Shown piece by piece: positions 17,443 through 26,334 of a DNA stretch of 64,000 nt; the first letter of the stretch is position 1, and every line of letters starts with the position of its first letter. A program made the translations under genes and the position numbers. Source of the DNA: Sphingomonas hengshuiensis. Lineage in GTDB: Bacteria > Pseudomonadota > Alphaproteobacteria > Sphingomonadales > Sphingomonadaceae. The stretch is from contig NZ_CP010836.1 of the NCBI RefSeq assembly GCF_000935025.1, forward strand, positions 2,480,001 to 2,544,000, given 5' to 3'. The notes under the pieces are model-generated. The model did no database searches. It was not told where the DNA came from and saw only the letters and a program-made list of their open reading frames with translations.

Positions 17443-17804
17443 CCAAGCTGATCCTGACCGTCGATGACTCGGCCAGCATGCGAATGCTCTTAAAGGCATC
17501 GCTGACTGCCCAGGGCTATAAGATCGAAAGCGCCAATGACGGCCAGCACGGGCTGGAGCGGATGCGCGAGGTCAAGCCCGACCTGCTGATCACCGACATC
17601 AACATGCCCAAGATGGACGGCTTCGAGCTGATCGAAGCGGTGCGCGCCGAGGGTGAGTTCCGCGGCACGCCTATCCTGGTGCTGTCGACCGAATTCTCCG
17701 ACGAGAAAAAGGCGCGCGCCCGTTCGGCAGGCGCCACCGGCTGGATCACCAAGCCCTTCGAGGCCGAGAAGCTGGGGGCGGCGATCCGCCGCGTGTGCCC
17801 GTGA
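17439..17804 (+). CDS. cheY: Chemotaxis response regulator CheY (first copy)
   Basis: This 121-residue single-domain receiver has the acidic pair Asp9-Asp10, phospho-acceptor Asp53 (LITDINMPKMDG), the Thr/Ser switch (VLSTEFSD) and Lys in ITKPFEAEKL. The GTG start overlaps the previous stop (GTGA). It is directly followed by cheA, its likely kinase. A second, different CheY lies later in the operon; one may act at the switch and the other as a phosphate sink. Confidence 0.92.
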   Translation: MTKLILTVDDSASMRMLLKASLTAQGYKIESANDGQHGLERMREVKPDLLITDINMPKMDGFELIEAVRAEGEFRGTPILVLSTEFSDEKKARARSAGATGWITKPFEAEKLGAAIRRVCP

Positions 17805-20080
17805 ACGACGATATGGACGAGATCCAGGCAATCTTCTTTGAAGAATGCACGGAGGGTCTGACCGCTGCCGAGGAAGGCCTGTCGGCCATGCAGGCTGGCG
17901 ATGTCTCCGCCGAGACGATCGCGTCCGTGTTCCGCGCGGTCCATTCGATCAAGGGCGGCGCCGGCGCGTTCGGCCATGGCGACCTGACCGCGTTCGCGCA
18001 CAAGTTCGAGAATGTGCTCGACGAAGTGCGCGCGGGCAAGATCGCCCCCACCCCCGGCGTCATCAAGGTGATGCTCAGTTCGTTCGACATCCTCGCCGAC
18101 CATGTCGCGACGGCAAAGGGCCTCGCCCCGCGCCCGAACGACACCGCCGCGCTGGCCGTGCTCGAACAGGTGCTCGCGGACAAGGGCGTTCCCGAGGGCG
18201 ATGGCGCGAGCGCAGCTCCGGCTCCGGCTCCGGCTGCGGCCGCTCCGGCCCCCGCACCTGCACCTGCACCTGCACCTGCACCTGCCCCTGCAGCCGCCGG
18301 CGATGAAGACGAATTCGGCTTCAGCCCGGTGCTCGTGTCGCTCGACGAGTTCGAGGCCCCGGCGCCTGAGCCCGTCGCCGCCCCCGGCTGGACCGTGCGG
18401 TTCAAGCCGTCGCGCGCCGCGCTCGCCAATGCCGGCGAACCGCTGCTGACGATCCGCGAACTCGAAGGGTTGGGTGCGACGGTCGAGGCCGTCGAATCTG
18501 CCGACCTGCCGCCGCTGCGCGAACTCGATCCCGAGGACAGCTATTTCACCTGGGTGCTCAGCCTTCCGGGCGACGTCGCCGAGCGTGACATCACCGATTG
18601 TTTCGATTTCGTCGCGCCGGATTCCGTCGTCGAGGTGCGCCGCACCGACGCCGCGCCTGCAGCGAATGCGAACGCACCGGCGGACGATGGCGATGCAATC
18701 CCGTTCGAACCCGTGACCGCGTCGGTCGAGGAACTCGCCACGCAGTTTGAGCAGGTGGTGGCAGCGATTGCCGCCCCCCCTGCGCCCGTCGCGACGCTCG
18801 CGGCGGCGGCCACGCCGCCCGGCGGCGGCGCCGGCGGCGGCAATAGCGGCAGCGGCGGCGGCAACACCGGCGGCGGCGCCCCCAAGCCCGCCGAAGCGGC
18901 GCAGACGATCCGCGTCGATCTGGTCAAGCTGGACCTGCTGCTCAACCTTGTCGGCGAGCTGGTGATCCGCAACTCGATCCTGGCCGACCGGCTGTCGCCC
19001 GCCGATCGCGTGCGCGTCGAACTGCCCGAACTGGCGCGGCTGACGCGCCAGATCCAGGACAATGTGATGTCGCTGCGCGCGCAGCCCATCCGCCAGGCGT
19101 TCAGCCGCGTCCCCCGGATGCTGCGCGACCTGTCGGTCGAGACCGGCAAGACGATCAACCTCGAAACCTATGGCGAGACGACCGAAGTCGACAAGGGCGT
19201 GATCGAGAAGATCGGCGATCCGCTGACGCACATGATCCGCAACGCCGCCGATCACGGGCTGGAAGGCCCCGAGGAGCGCATCGCCGCGGGCAAGGACCCG
19301 GCGGGGACGATCAAGCTGTCCGCCGAGCAGCGCGGCGCGCGCATCTTCGTGCGCGTCCAGGACGACGGTCGCGGCATCAACCGCGAGCGCGTGCGCGCCA
19401 AGGCGATCGAAAAGGGAATCATCGCCGGCGATGCGGTGCTGACCAACGAAGAGATCGACCAGCTGATCTGCGCCCCGGGCTTCTCGACGGCGGAGACCAT
19501 CTCGAACATCTCGGGCCGCGGCGTGGGGATGGACGTCGTCCGCTCCAACGTCGAGGCGCTGGGCGGGCGCGTGGAAATCCACTCGGTCCCCGGCGAAGGC
19601 ACGACCTTCACGATGATCCTGCCGCTGACGCTCGCCATCCTTGACGGGATGATCGTCCGCCTCGCCGGCCAGCGCTTCGTGCTGCCGCTCAGCCATGTGC
19701 TCGAGACGGTCCAGCCCGAACCCGGCCAGGTCAAGCGGACCTCGCCCGACAGCGAAGTGATCGACATGCGCGGCCAATATGTGCCGGTGAAGCGTGCGAC
19801 CGAAATCTTCGGCCTCAACGACGATCGCAACGTCGAGGACTCGCTCGTGGTGATCGTGGAAAGCGAAGTATCCGGCAAGGTCGGCCTGGTCGTCGACACG
19901 ATCGACGATCGCCGCGAAGTGGTGATCAAGAGCCTCGACCAGAACCTGCACCCGATCCGCGGGCTGGGTGGCGCCACCATCCTGGGTGACGGCTCGATCG
20001 CACTGATCCTCGACATCGAGGCGCTCGTCACGGCGCCCCCCTCCTCCACTCGTTACGTTCCGAAAGGACTGGCAGCATGA
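17801..20080 (+). CDS. cheA: Chemotaxis histidine kinase CheA
   Basis: I start at the GTG overlapping the cheY stop (GTGA); an in-frame GTG at 17795 is also possible. The 759-residue kinase has P1 with His48 (AVHSIKGGAGAFGH), an Ala-Pro repeat linker around residues 148-165, a P2-like region, a glycine-rich linker, the P3 dimerisation domain (IRVDLVKLDLLLNLVGELVI), P4 ATP-binding (HMIRNAADHGLE, DDGRGI, GRGVGMDVV) and the CheW-like P5 with LPLSHVLETV. It autophosphorylates and feeds CheY and CheB. It overlaps cheW by four bases. Confidence 0.96.
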   Translation: MNDDMDEIQAIFFEECTEGLTAAEEGLSAMQAGDVSAETIASVFRAVHSIKGGAGAFGHGDLTAFAHKFENVLDEVRAGKIAPTPGVIKVMLSSFDILADHVATAKGLAPRPNDTAALAVLEQVLADKGVPEGDGASAAPAPAPAAAAPAPAPAPAPAPAPAPAAAGDEDEFGFSPVLVSLDEFEAPAPEPVAAPGWTVRFKPSRAALANAGEPLLTIRELEGLGATVEAVESADLPPLRELDPEDSYFTWVLSLPGDVAERDITDCFDFVAPDSVVEVRRTDAAPAANANAPADDGDAIPFEPVTASVEELATQFEQVVAAIAAPPAPVATLAAAATPPGGGAGGGNSGSGGGNTGGGAPKPAEAAQTIRVDLVKLDLLLNLVGELVIRNSILADRLSPADRVRVELPELARLTRQIQDNVMSLRAQPIRQAFSRVPRMLRDLSVETGKTINLETYGETTEVDKGVIEKIGDPLTHMIRNAADHGLEGPEERIAAGKDPAGTIKLSAEQRGARIFVRVQDDGRGINRERVRAKAIEKGIIAGDAVLTNEEIDQLICAPGFSTAETISNISGRGVGMDVVRSNVEALGGRVEIHSVPGEGTTFTMILPLTLAILDGMIVRLAGQRFVLPLSHVLETVQPEPGQVKRTSPDSEVIDMRGQYVPVKRATEIFGLNDDRNVEDSLVVIVESEVSGKVGLVVDTIDDRREVVIKSLDQNLHPIRGLGGATILGDGSIALILDIEALVTAPPSSTRYVPKGLAA

Positions 20081-20562
20081 CCAACGATACTTCCGACCGC
20101 AAGATCGTCACCTTCTCGCTTGGCAAGCAGACCTTCGGGATCGACATGCGGGCGCTGATCGAAATCCGCGAATGGGATGAGCCAACCCCGCTCCCCAACG
20201 TGCCGAGCTTCGTCAAGGGCGTGACCAATTTGCGCGGCAACGTGATCCCGGTGGTCGGCCTTGCCGAGCGGCTGGGCTGGGAAGCCAGCGCGATCCATTC
20301 GCGCTCGTGCATCCTGGTGGTGAACATCGCGGGCAAGCAGGCCGGTTTCCTGGTCGACGAAGTCAACGACATCGTCGCGATCGGCGAGACCGAGATCCAG
20401 CCCGCCCCCGAAGTGGAGACGATCGAGGCCAGCGTCATTGCCGGGCTGGTCCGCATCGCCACCCGCGCCAAGGACGGCACGCGGGACGAGAACGGCACGA
20501 TGGTGCTCCTGCTCGATCTCGACGCGCTGAGCCTGACCAAGCATCTGGATCTGGCAGCGTGA
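20077..20562 (+). CDS. cheW: Chemotaxis coupling protein CheW
   Basis: The 161-residue single CheW domain begins with the strand FSLGKQTFGIDMRALIEI and contains NVPSFVKGVTNLRGNVIPVV and GFLVDEVNDIVAI. It links receptors to CheA. It lies between cheA and cheR with four-base overlaps on both sides. Confidence 0.95.
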   Translation: MTNDTSDRKIVTFSLGKQTFGIDMRALIEIREWDEPTPLPNVPSFVKGVTNLRGNVIPVVGLAERLGWEASAIHSRSCILVVNIAGKQAGFLVDEVNDIVAIGETEIQPAPEVETIEASVIAGLVRIATRAKDGTRDENGTMVLLLDLDALSLTKHLDLAA

Positions 20563-21443
20563 CCGCCGCGGGGGGCGCCTCGGCGCTCGCCGGGGGAAAC
20601 GCGTCGATGTCGACGAGCCACAATGCGGAACTGTCTCCGCGTGATTTCGCTGCGATCGCCGCGATCATGCACGAAGAGGCACGGATCGCGCTGACCGAGG
20701 CGAAGACCACGTTGGTCCAGTCGCGGCTGGCACGGCGGTTGCGCGAACATGGGCTGAACAAGTTCAGCGACTATGTGGCGCTGGTCGAACGCGATGCGGA
20801 TGAGCGGCAGACGATGGTGGTCGCGCTGACTACCAATCACACGCACTTCTTCCGCGAGCCGCATCATTTCGATCATTTCCGCAGCACCGTGTTGCCGGAA
20901 CTGAAGCGGCGCGACGGGCCGATCCGCATCTGGTCCGCCGGATGTTCCTCGGGCGAGGAAGTGTTCACGATCGCGATGTGCCTGCTGGGCGAGGACCGCA
21001 CCTCGGCTTCGTGGCTGCGCCATGCCGATGTCCGGCTGCTCGCGACCGACATCGCGCCGCATGTGGTGGAATCGGTGCAACGCGGCTTCTACGCCGAGAA
21101 TACCGTCGCCGGTATTCCCGAGCCGTATCGCAGCACCTGGCTTCGCCCCGCTCCGGGCGGGTTCGTGATGGCGGAGGAAGCGCGCCAGCTGGTGACCGCG
21201 CGCGTGCTCAACCTGTTCGCCGCCTGGCCGCTCAAGGCTGCATATGATGTGATCTTCTGCCGCAACGTGATGATCTACTTCGCCGATCCCGCGAAGCGCG
21301 AACTCGAACAGCGCTTCGTCAACCAGCTGGCACCGGGCGGCCATCTGTACATCGGCCATTCCGAACGCCTGATCGGTGCCGCGGCAGAGAATATGATCTC
21401 GTGCGGGCACACCATGTATAAAAAGCCGGAGGCTAGAGGATGA
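20559..21443 (+). CDS. cheR: Chemoreceptor methyltransferase CheR
   Basis: With the GTG that overlaps the cheW stop the product is 294 residues; an ATG at 20607 behind GGGGG would give 278 and begins closer to the usual MSTSHNAELSPRDFA-type N terminus. The helical N domain (SRLARRLREHGLNKFSDYV), TTNHTHFFREPHHF, the SAM site IRIWSAGCSSGEEVFTIAM, and the FCRNVMIYF and HSERLIG motifs are all present. It methylates receptor glutamates using SAM, and the DWASF tail of the chemoreceptor at 10.3 kb could tether it. Confidence 0.93.
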   Translation: MTAAGGASALAGGNASMSTSHNAELSPRDFAAIAAIMHEEARIALTEAKTTLVQSRLARRLREHGLNKFSDYVALVERDADERQTMVVALTTNHTHFFREPHHFDHFRSTVLPELKRRDGPIRIWSAGCSSGEEVFTIAMCLLGEDRTSASWLRHADVRLLATDIAPHVVESVQRGFYAENTVAGIPEPYRSTWLRPAPGGFVMAEEARQLVTARVLNLFAAWPLKAAYDVIFCRNVMIYFADPAKRELEQRFVNQLAPGGHLYIGHSERLIGAAAENMISCGHTMYKKPEARG

Positions 21444-22486
21444 AGCCCGTTCGAACCCTCATCGTCGACGACAGCGCATCGATGCGCGCGACGTTGAAAC
21501 GCATGCTGTCGGCCGATCCCGAGATCGAAGTCGTCGGCATGGCGCCCGAACCCTATGCGGCGCGCGACATGATCAAGGCGCTCAATCCCGACGTGCTGAC
21601 GCTCGACGTGGAAATGCCGGGGATGGACGGCCTGTCCTTCCTCGAACGGATCATGCGGCTGCGCCCGATGCCGGTGGTCATGTGCTCGACGCTGACCGCG
21701 CGCGGCGCCCAGGTGACGATCGAGGCGCTGCGTCTCGGCGCGGTCGATTATGTGACCAAGCCCAGCGGTACGCCCGAGGATATCGAGCGCGACGCCGAGC
21801 TGCTGTGCGAAAAGGTGAAGGCGGCGGCCCGTTCAGTGGCACGCGCCGGCCCGCAGCGGCTGCCGATGCAGCCCAAGGGGTCCGCAGGCGCGCGCGGCGA
21901 CACGCTGATCGCGATCGGTTCGTCGACCGGCGGCGTCGAGGCGCTGTTCTCGATCCTGCCTTCGATGCCCGAGGACAGCCCGCCGATCCTGGTCGTCCAG
22001 CACATGCCGGCGACCTTCACGCGGAGCTTCGCCGAACGGCTCAACAGCGAATGTCGCGTCCAGGTCGTAGAAGCGACGAACGGCGCCGCCGTGCAGCCGG
22101 GAACCGTCTATATTGCTCCTGGAGGGTTGATGCACATGGAACTGTCCGGCGGCGCGAGGGGGCATATCAAATTGCGCCCGGGCGATCCGGTCGGGGGGCA
22201 TCGCCCCGCAGTCGACGTATTGTTCCGTTCGGTCGCGCCGCTGGGCCCGTCGGTCGTCGGCGTCATCCTGACCGGGATGGGAGCGGACGGCGCAACCGGG
22301 CTCCTGGCGATGCGCCAGGCCGGTGCCCGCACGCTGGCGCAATCGCGCGAGACCTGCGTGGTCTGGGGAATGCCGCGTGCCGCGAAGGAAGCGGGCGCGG
22401 TGGAGAAAGAAGTTGGCCTGTCGGCCATGCCCGAGGCGATCCTCAAGGCATGCCGGGCCGAAACGAGCAAAGTTGGGAGCGTTTGA
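21440..22486 (+). CDS. cheB: Chemotaxis methylesterase/deamidase CheB
   Basis: The 348-residue protein has an N-terminal receiver with Asp56 (LTLDVEMPGMDG) and a C-terminal methylesterase domain containing the catalytic serine (AIGSSTGGVEAL), histidine (VVQHMPATFT) and aspartate (LTGMGADGATG). Phosphorylated by CheA, it removes receptor methyl groups during adaptation. The start overlaps the cheR stop (ATGA). Confidence 0.95.
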   Translation: MKPVRTLIVDDSASMRATLKRMLSADPEIEVVGMAPEPYAARDMIKALNPDVLTLDVEMPGMDGLSFLERIMRLRPMPVVMCSTLTARGAQVTIEALRLGAVDYVTKPSGTPEDIERDAELLCEKVKAAARSVARAGPQRLPMQPKGSAGARGDTLIAIGSSTGGVEALFSILPSMPEDSPPILVVQHMPATFTRSFAERLNSECRVQVVEATNGAAVQPGTVYIAPGGLMHMELSGGARGHIKLRPGDPVGGHRPAVDVLFRSVAPLGPSVVGVILTGMGADGATGLLAMRQAGARTLAQSRETCVVWGMPRAAKEAGAVEKEVGLSAMPEAILKACRAETSKVGSV

Positions 22487-22875
22487 TGCCCGCTGCAGCA
22501 CAGATCAAGGTGATGGTCGTCGACGACCAGACCAGTATGCGCGCGATGATCCGTCGCGCGCTGCAGGATCTGGGGTTCAAGGACGTGCGCGACAAGCCGA
22601 GTGCGACCGAGGCGCTGTCGTCGATCAAGAGCGATCGCGTCCACCTGGTGATTTCCGATTATAACATGCCCGACATGGACGGCCTCCAGTTCCTGGAAGC
22701 GGTCCGCGGCGATCCCGTGATCGGCAAGACCGTGTTCATCATGCTGACCGGCTCCGCCGACCGCGAAGTGGTCCAGAAGGCGGCCGCGCTGGGAGTGAAC
22801 AATTACGTCGTGAAGCCCTTCGCGCCGGCGGCGCTGAAGGAGAAGATCGAGCGCGTTTTCGGCGAGCTCACCTGA
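22486..22875 (+). CDS. cheY: Chemotaxis response regulator CheY (second copy)
   Basis: This 129-residue receiver has Asp13-Asp14, phospho-acceptor Asp58 (VISDYNMPDMDG), Thr in IMLTGSAD and Lys in VVKPFAPAAL. It differs markedly from the first CheY of the operon and resembles the CheY that binds FliM in other alphaproteobacteria. It is coupled to cheB and cheD by TGATG overlaps. Confidence 0.92.
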   Translation: MPAAAQIKVMVVDDQTSMRAMIRRALQDLGFKDVRDKPSATEALSSIKSDRVHLVISDYNMPDMDGLQFLEAVRGDPVIGKTVFIMLTGSADREVVQKAAALGVNNYVVKPFAPAALKEKIERVFGELT

Positions 22876-23399
22876 TGCGCCGGGTCTCGATTGTCCAGGG
22901 CGAGAACGCCATATTGGGCGAGCCGAACGTCGTGATCTCCACGCTGCTCGGCAGTTGCGTCGCGGCATGCCTGTACGATCCGGTCGCAAAGGTCGGGGGC
23001 ATGAACCATTTCCTGCTGGGCGAGCCCGGCGCAGACCAGACCGTCGCGAAGAGCGACATGTCGCGATACGGCATCCACGCGATGGAATTGCTGATCAACG
23101 GCATGATGGCAAAGGGCGCGGTCCGCAACCGGCTCCAGGCGCACCTCTATGGCGGTGCCACCATCGTCCAGGGGCTCGGCGCGATCGGGGCATCCAATGC
23201 CGCGTTCGCCAAGCGCTTCATGGAGGCAGAAGGCATTTCGGTGGGGCATTGCGACCTGGGCGGGCGCAGCGCCCGCAAGATCGAGTTCATGCCCTATGAC
23301 GGGCGCAGCCGCTGCACCCATGTCGCCGAACGCGTGCCCGAGCCCGTCCCCGTTTCGATACCCCGTCCGGTCGACGGCGGAGATTTGGAGTTGTTCTGA
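22875..23399 (+). CDS. cheD: Chemoreceptor glutamine deamidase CheD
   Basis: The 174-residue product has the catalytic Cys28 in LLGSCVAACLYD and His45 in GGMNHFLL, with HLYGGATIVQGL further on. CheD deamidates receptor glutamines and in several bacteria is controlled by a CheC partner; no cheC is seen here. TGATG overlaps join it to cheY and to the unknown gene behind it. Confidence 0.93.
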   Translation: MRRVSIVQGENAILGEPNVVISTLLGSCVAACLYDPVAKVGGMNHFLLGEPGADQTVAKSDMSRYGIHAMELLINGMMAKGAVRNRLQAHLYGGATIVQGLGAIGASNAAFAKRFMEAEGISVGHCDLGGRSARKIEFMPYDGRSRCTHVAERVPEPVPVSIPRPVDGGDLELF

Positions 23400-23731
23400 T
23401 GTCGTGCCTTCCCCTCCAGCCGCATGCCAAAGGCGCCGAGGCGCTTCCGGGTTTCGATCCCTTTTCCGCGGTGCTCCATACCGTCATCGCGCGTGAAATC
23501 CGCGAAATCCGCGAAAAGCTGGAGGGGCTGGCCGAAGTGCTGGTCTGCGACGAGCATTTCGTGAACTCCTATCTGGAGCAGCTCCAGGCCTTCGACTATC
23601 TGATCCAGCATTCCGACGAATGCGTGAACCTGCTGGAACGGATCGCCGGTGGCGAGGATTCGCTGACTGCGATCAACCATGTCCGCCTGGGCGCGGTGCA
23701 GCAGCGGCTTCGCCAGGCGCTGGAGGGCTAG
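23399..23731 (+). CDS. Unknown small protein of the che operon
   Basis: The 110-residue, probably all-helical protein starts in the stop of cheD and ends just before motB. It contains IREIREKLEGLAEVLVCDE, LEQLQAFDYLIQHSDECVNL and VRLGAVQQRLRQALEG, with no signal or membrane segment. I do not recognise the family. Position and helical character would fit an adaptor or phosphatase-like role in chemotaxis, but no CheZ motif is visible. Confidence 0.6.
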   Translation: MSCLPLQPHAKGAEALPGFDPFSAVLHTVIAREIREIREKLEGLAEVLVCDEHFVNSYLEQLQAFDYLIQHSDECVNLLERIAGGEDSLTAINHVRLGAVQQRLRQALEG

Positions 23732-23734
23732 TCC

Positions 23735-24586
23735 GTGGCATCGCCGAATGCCGACCGGCCGATCATCATCAAGAAGGTCAAGAAGGTCGCCGGCGGACAT
23801 CACGGCGGCGCCTGGAAGGTTGCCTATGCCGATTTCGTCACGGCGATGATGGCGTTCTTCATGCTGCTCTGGCTGATCTCGAACCCCGACAAGGCACGGC
23901 TGAAGGGTCTTGCCCAATATTTCACGCCGAGCGTGGGCGACAGCGCACCGGCGACGCCCGTGATGGGCGCCTCGACCGGCGCCGGCGGCCAGGCGCGCAA
24001 ATCGGCGACCGAGCCGACCAAGGCGAAGGGCACCCCGACCAGCGACGCGGCGACCGCGGGCGCCGCGCGCGGCGGCACCGCCAATGTGCCCGACGCATCG
24101 ATGCGCGTCATCGCGACCGAGCTGCGGATCGCGCTGGATTCGGTGCCGCAGGACCGCGGCGAGAAACAGTCGGTCGACATCCAGCCGGACCGCGACGGGC
24201 TGCGCATCTCGCTGATGGATACCGATCGCCAGTCGATGTTCCGCGGCGGCACCGCCGATCTCAATCCCTATGCCCGCGCGATGCTGGCAAAGATCGCGGC
24301 GCGGCTTGCCAATTCGGGTTCGCAGATCGCGATCGAAGGGCATACCGACGGCAGCGGCGGCCAGAGCGACGCCAACTGGCGGCTCTCGGGCGAGCGCGCG
24401 CTCGCGGCACGCTCGGCGCTGATCGCAGCGGGCGTCACCCCGGATCGCTTTGCCGAAATCGTCGCGATGGGCGCGACCAAGCCGGTCTATCCCGACCAGC
24501 CCGATCGCCCCGAAAACCGCCGCATCACGATCGTGCTGAAGGGCGAGGCGTCGGCACTGCCGAGCGACTCCAGCTTCCGATTCTAA
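23735..24586 (+). CDS. motB: Flagellar motor stator protein MotB
   Basis: The GTG start gives 283 residues. A short cytoplasmic tail precedes the single membrane helix with the proton-carrying aspartate Asp33 (AYADFVTAMMAFFMLLWL). A Gly/Ala/Thr-rich linker leads to the OmpA-like peptidoglycan-binding domain (IEGHTDGSGGQSDANWRLS, ENRRITIVLKG). It pairs with MotA at the head of the same operon and anchors the stator to the cell wall. Confidence 0.95.
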   Translation: MASPNADRPIIIKKVKKVAGGHHGGAWKVAYADFVTAMMAFFMLLWLISNPDKARLKGLAQYFTPSVGDSAPATPVMGASTGAGGQARKSATEPTKAKGTPTSDAATAGAARGGTANVPDASMRVIATELRIALDSVPQDRGEKQSVDIQPDRDGLRISLMDTDRQSMFRGGTADLNPYARAMLAKIAARLANSGSQIAIEGHTDGSGGQSDANWRLSGERALAARSALIAAGVTPDRFAEIVAMGATKPVYPDQPDRPENRRITIVLKGEASALPSDSSFRF

Positions 24587-24599
24587 GAAGGACAGCCCG

Positions 24600-25043
24600 A
24601 TGAAGAAGCTGGTATTCCTGCTGGTCATCCTCCTCGCCGGCCTCGGCGTCGGCGGTGGGGCCGCCTATGGCACCGCGCTGCTGCTGGGGCACAAGGCCGG
24701 GGGCGCCCAGGCGGCACCCCCACCCGAACCCGATCCGAGCTTTGTCGACGCCGGCCAGGTCCTGGCGCCGCTCGTCTTTCCCGACGGGCGCCTCGCGGGT
24801 TATGTCCAGGTGCAGATGCAGCTGATGGTGCCGCCCGACAAGGTCGGCTTCGTGACCGCGCGGCTGCCGCTGCTGCTCCACGGCATCAACCTGCGCACCT
24901 ATCGCACCCCGATGGCTGCCGGCCCGGACGGGATGATCGTCAATATCGAGGCGTTCCGCAAGGTCGTGCTGACCGCCGCGCCCGAGGCGTTCGGCGCCGG
25001 CGTGGTGCGCAAGGTCGCAGTGACTGCGGCGACCCCGGCGTAA
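24600..25043 (+). CDS. FliL-like single-pass membrane protein
   Basis: The 147-residue product has an N-terminal membrane helix (VFLLVILLAGLGVGGGAAYG), a Pro-rich stretch and a ~90-residue periplasmic part ending in VNIEAFRKVVLTAAPEAFGA, VVRKVAVTA, which resembles the FliL periplasmic domain but is shorter. It ends the motA-motB operon. A canonical FliL exists at 52.7 kb, so this would be a stator-associated paralogue. Confidence 0.55.
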   Translation: MKKLVFLLVILLAGLGVGGGAAYGTALLLGHKAGGAQAAPPPEPDPSFVDAGQVLAPLVFPDGRLAGYVQVQMQLMVPPDKVGFVTARLPLLLHGINLRTYRTPMAAGPDGMIVNIEAFRKVVLTAAPEAFGAGVVRKVAVTAATPA

Positions 25044-25140
25044 CCCGGACCCGGATCATCACGGGGGCGCGGCGCGCGTCGATCGGCGCTTTACGTGCCC
25101 GCCAAGAACAAGCTGAAAAACAGATGCGATGGAGGTGACG

Positions 25141-25542
25141 GTGGAAGTCCTGCAAGCCAGCCCGATGCCCTTCCCGCCCTTGCCCGGTTCGGCGATCGCG
25201 CCGGTCGAGCGCGCACCGCGGACCATGACGACGTTGCTCGTCGGCAAGCTGCTGTGCGGCGCGGCGGGCGATCATCCCTGCCGCATTCGAAACCTCTCCG
25301 CGACGGGCATGCTCGTCGAGACCAGCCAGCCGCTTTTGCCCGGACAGCCGGTCACGGTCGAGCTGCGCGGCGGCGACCGGCTGGACGCCGCCGTCGCCTG
25401 GGCTGCGTCCGGCCGCGCCGGCTTGCGGTTCCTCGTCCCCGCCAGCGTCGACGCGATATTGGCCAACGCCCGGCCGCACGACGCCGTGCAGTCTTTCGCA
25501 AGGCTGTGGGCGCCAGCGCGCGGACCCTCCGCCGCTAGCTGA
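25141..25542 (+). CDS. PilZ-domain protein (possible c-di-GMP effector)
   Basis: I start at the GTG (133 residues) because GGAGG lies five bases before it; an ATG at 25129 is in frame but has no site. A single PilZ domain covers most of the protein: the basic RAPR stretch near residue 24, then NLSATG (Asn51, Ser53, Gly56, the NxSxxG motif), and ending GRAGLRFL. The upstream motif has two rather than three residues between arginines, so nucleotide binding may be weakened. Placed behind the motor operon, it could act as a brake on motility. Confidence 0.7.
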   Translation: MEVLQASPMPFPPLPGSAIAPVERAPRTMTTLLVGKLLCGAAGDHPCRIRNLSATGMLVETSQPLLPGQPVTVELRGGDRLDAAVAWAASGRAGLRFLVPASVDAILANARPHDAVQSFARLWAPARGPSAAS

Positions 25543-25547
25543 TCACG

Positions 25548-25581
25548 CAAAAAGGGCCGGCGCGCTATCGCAGCCGGCCCT
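25548..25581 (-). terminator. Rho-independent terminator of the fliNOP operon
   Basis: On the minus strand AGGGCCGGC pairs with GCCGGCCCT and a run of five T follows, about 25 bases past the fliP stop. The plus strand has the same stem, without a T-run, for the PilZ gene. Confidence 0.8.
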
Positions 25582-25605
25582 CCCTGGTCCGCCCCCTTTC
25601 CCTGG

Positions 25606-26334
25606 TCAGGTGGCGAAGCTCTTGATCAGCGATCCCGCGACCAGCGCCCATCCGTCGACGAGCACGAAGAAGATGATCTTCATCGGCAACGCGATCGTCG
25701 GCGGCGGCAGCATCATCATGCCCATCGCCATCAGCACCGCCGACACTGCCAGATCGATGACAAGGAACGGCAGCAGCAGCAGGAAGCCGATTTCGAACGC
25801 GCGGCGCAGCTCGGAAATCATGAACGCCGGGGCCAGCGTGCTCAACGGCGTCGCGGTGCGATCGGCGATCGGCTTGCCCGCCAGATCGGCGAACATCTTG
25901 AGGTCGCTGTCGCGCACCTGCCCCAGCATGAATTTGCGGAACGGCTCTGCGGTGCGCTCAAACGCCTGGGTCTCGGTGATCTTGCCCTTGGTATAGGGAT
26001 CGACACCCTGGTTCCACGCCGTCTCGAACGTCGGCGCCATCACGAAGAACGACAGGAACAGCGCCAGGCTGATGATCACCGGGTTGGGCGGCACGCCGGG
26101 CGCGCCGATGCCGGTGCGCAGCAGCGAGAGTGCTACGACCATGCGCGTAAAGCTGGTGACGGTCATCAACAGCCCCGGCGCGAGGCTGAGCACGGTCAGC
26201 ATCAGCACGAGCTGGATCGCCCGCGCGGACATCGCGCCTTCGCCGCCGATGTTGATCGTGGCGCCTTGCGCCTGGGCGTGCGCCGTCAGCGGCAGCAGCA
26301 CCAGCAGCAGGGCGGCCCCGGCGAGCTTACGCAT
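25606..26334 (-). CDS. fliP: Flagellar type III export gate protein FliP
   Basis: The 242-residue product has a signal peptide (LLLVLLPLTAHAQAQ) and the conserved core: LVLMLTVLSLAPGLLMTVTSFTR, IVVALSLLRTGIG-like MVVALSLLRTGIGAPGVPPN, the AFERTAEPFRKFML loop, PAFMISELRRAFEIGF and a C-terminal membrane segment LPPPTIALPMKIIFF. It forms the core of the export gate with FliQ and FliR. It starts eight bases before the fliO stop. Confidence 0.96.
   Translation of the reverse strand: MRKLAGAALLLVLLPLTAHAQAQGATINIGGEGAMSARAIQLVLMLTVLSLAPGLLMTVTSFTRMVVALSLLRTGIGAPGVPPNPVIISLALFLSFFVMAPTFETAWNQGVDPYTKGKITETQAFERTAEPFRKFMLGQVRDSDLKMFADLAGKPIADRTATPLSTLAPAFMISELRRAFEIGFLLLLPFLVIDLAVSAVLMAMGMMMLPPPTIALPMKIIFFVLVDGWALVAGSLIKSFAT

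Noticed and set aside
18225..18300. Ala-Pro repeat in cheA as a possible phase-variable tract
   Set aside because: The repeat is a coding linker between CheA domains; codons are mixed and it stays in frame, as is common in linkers.
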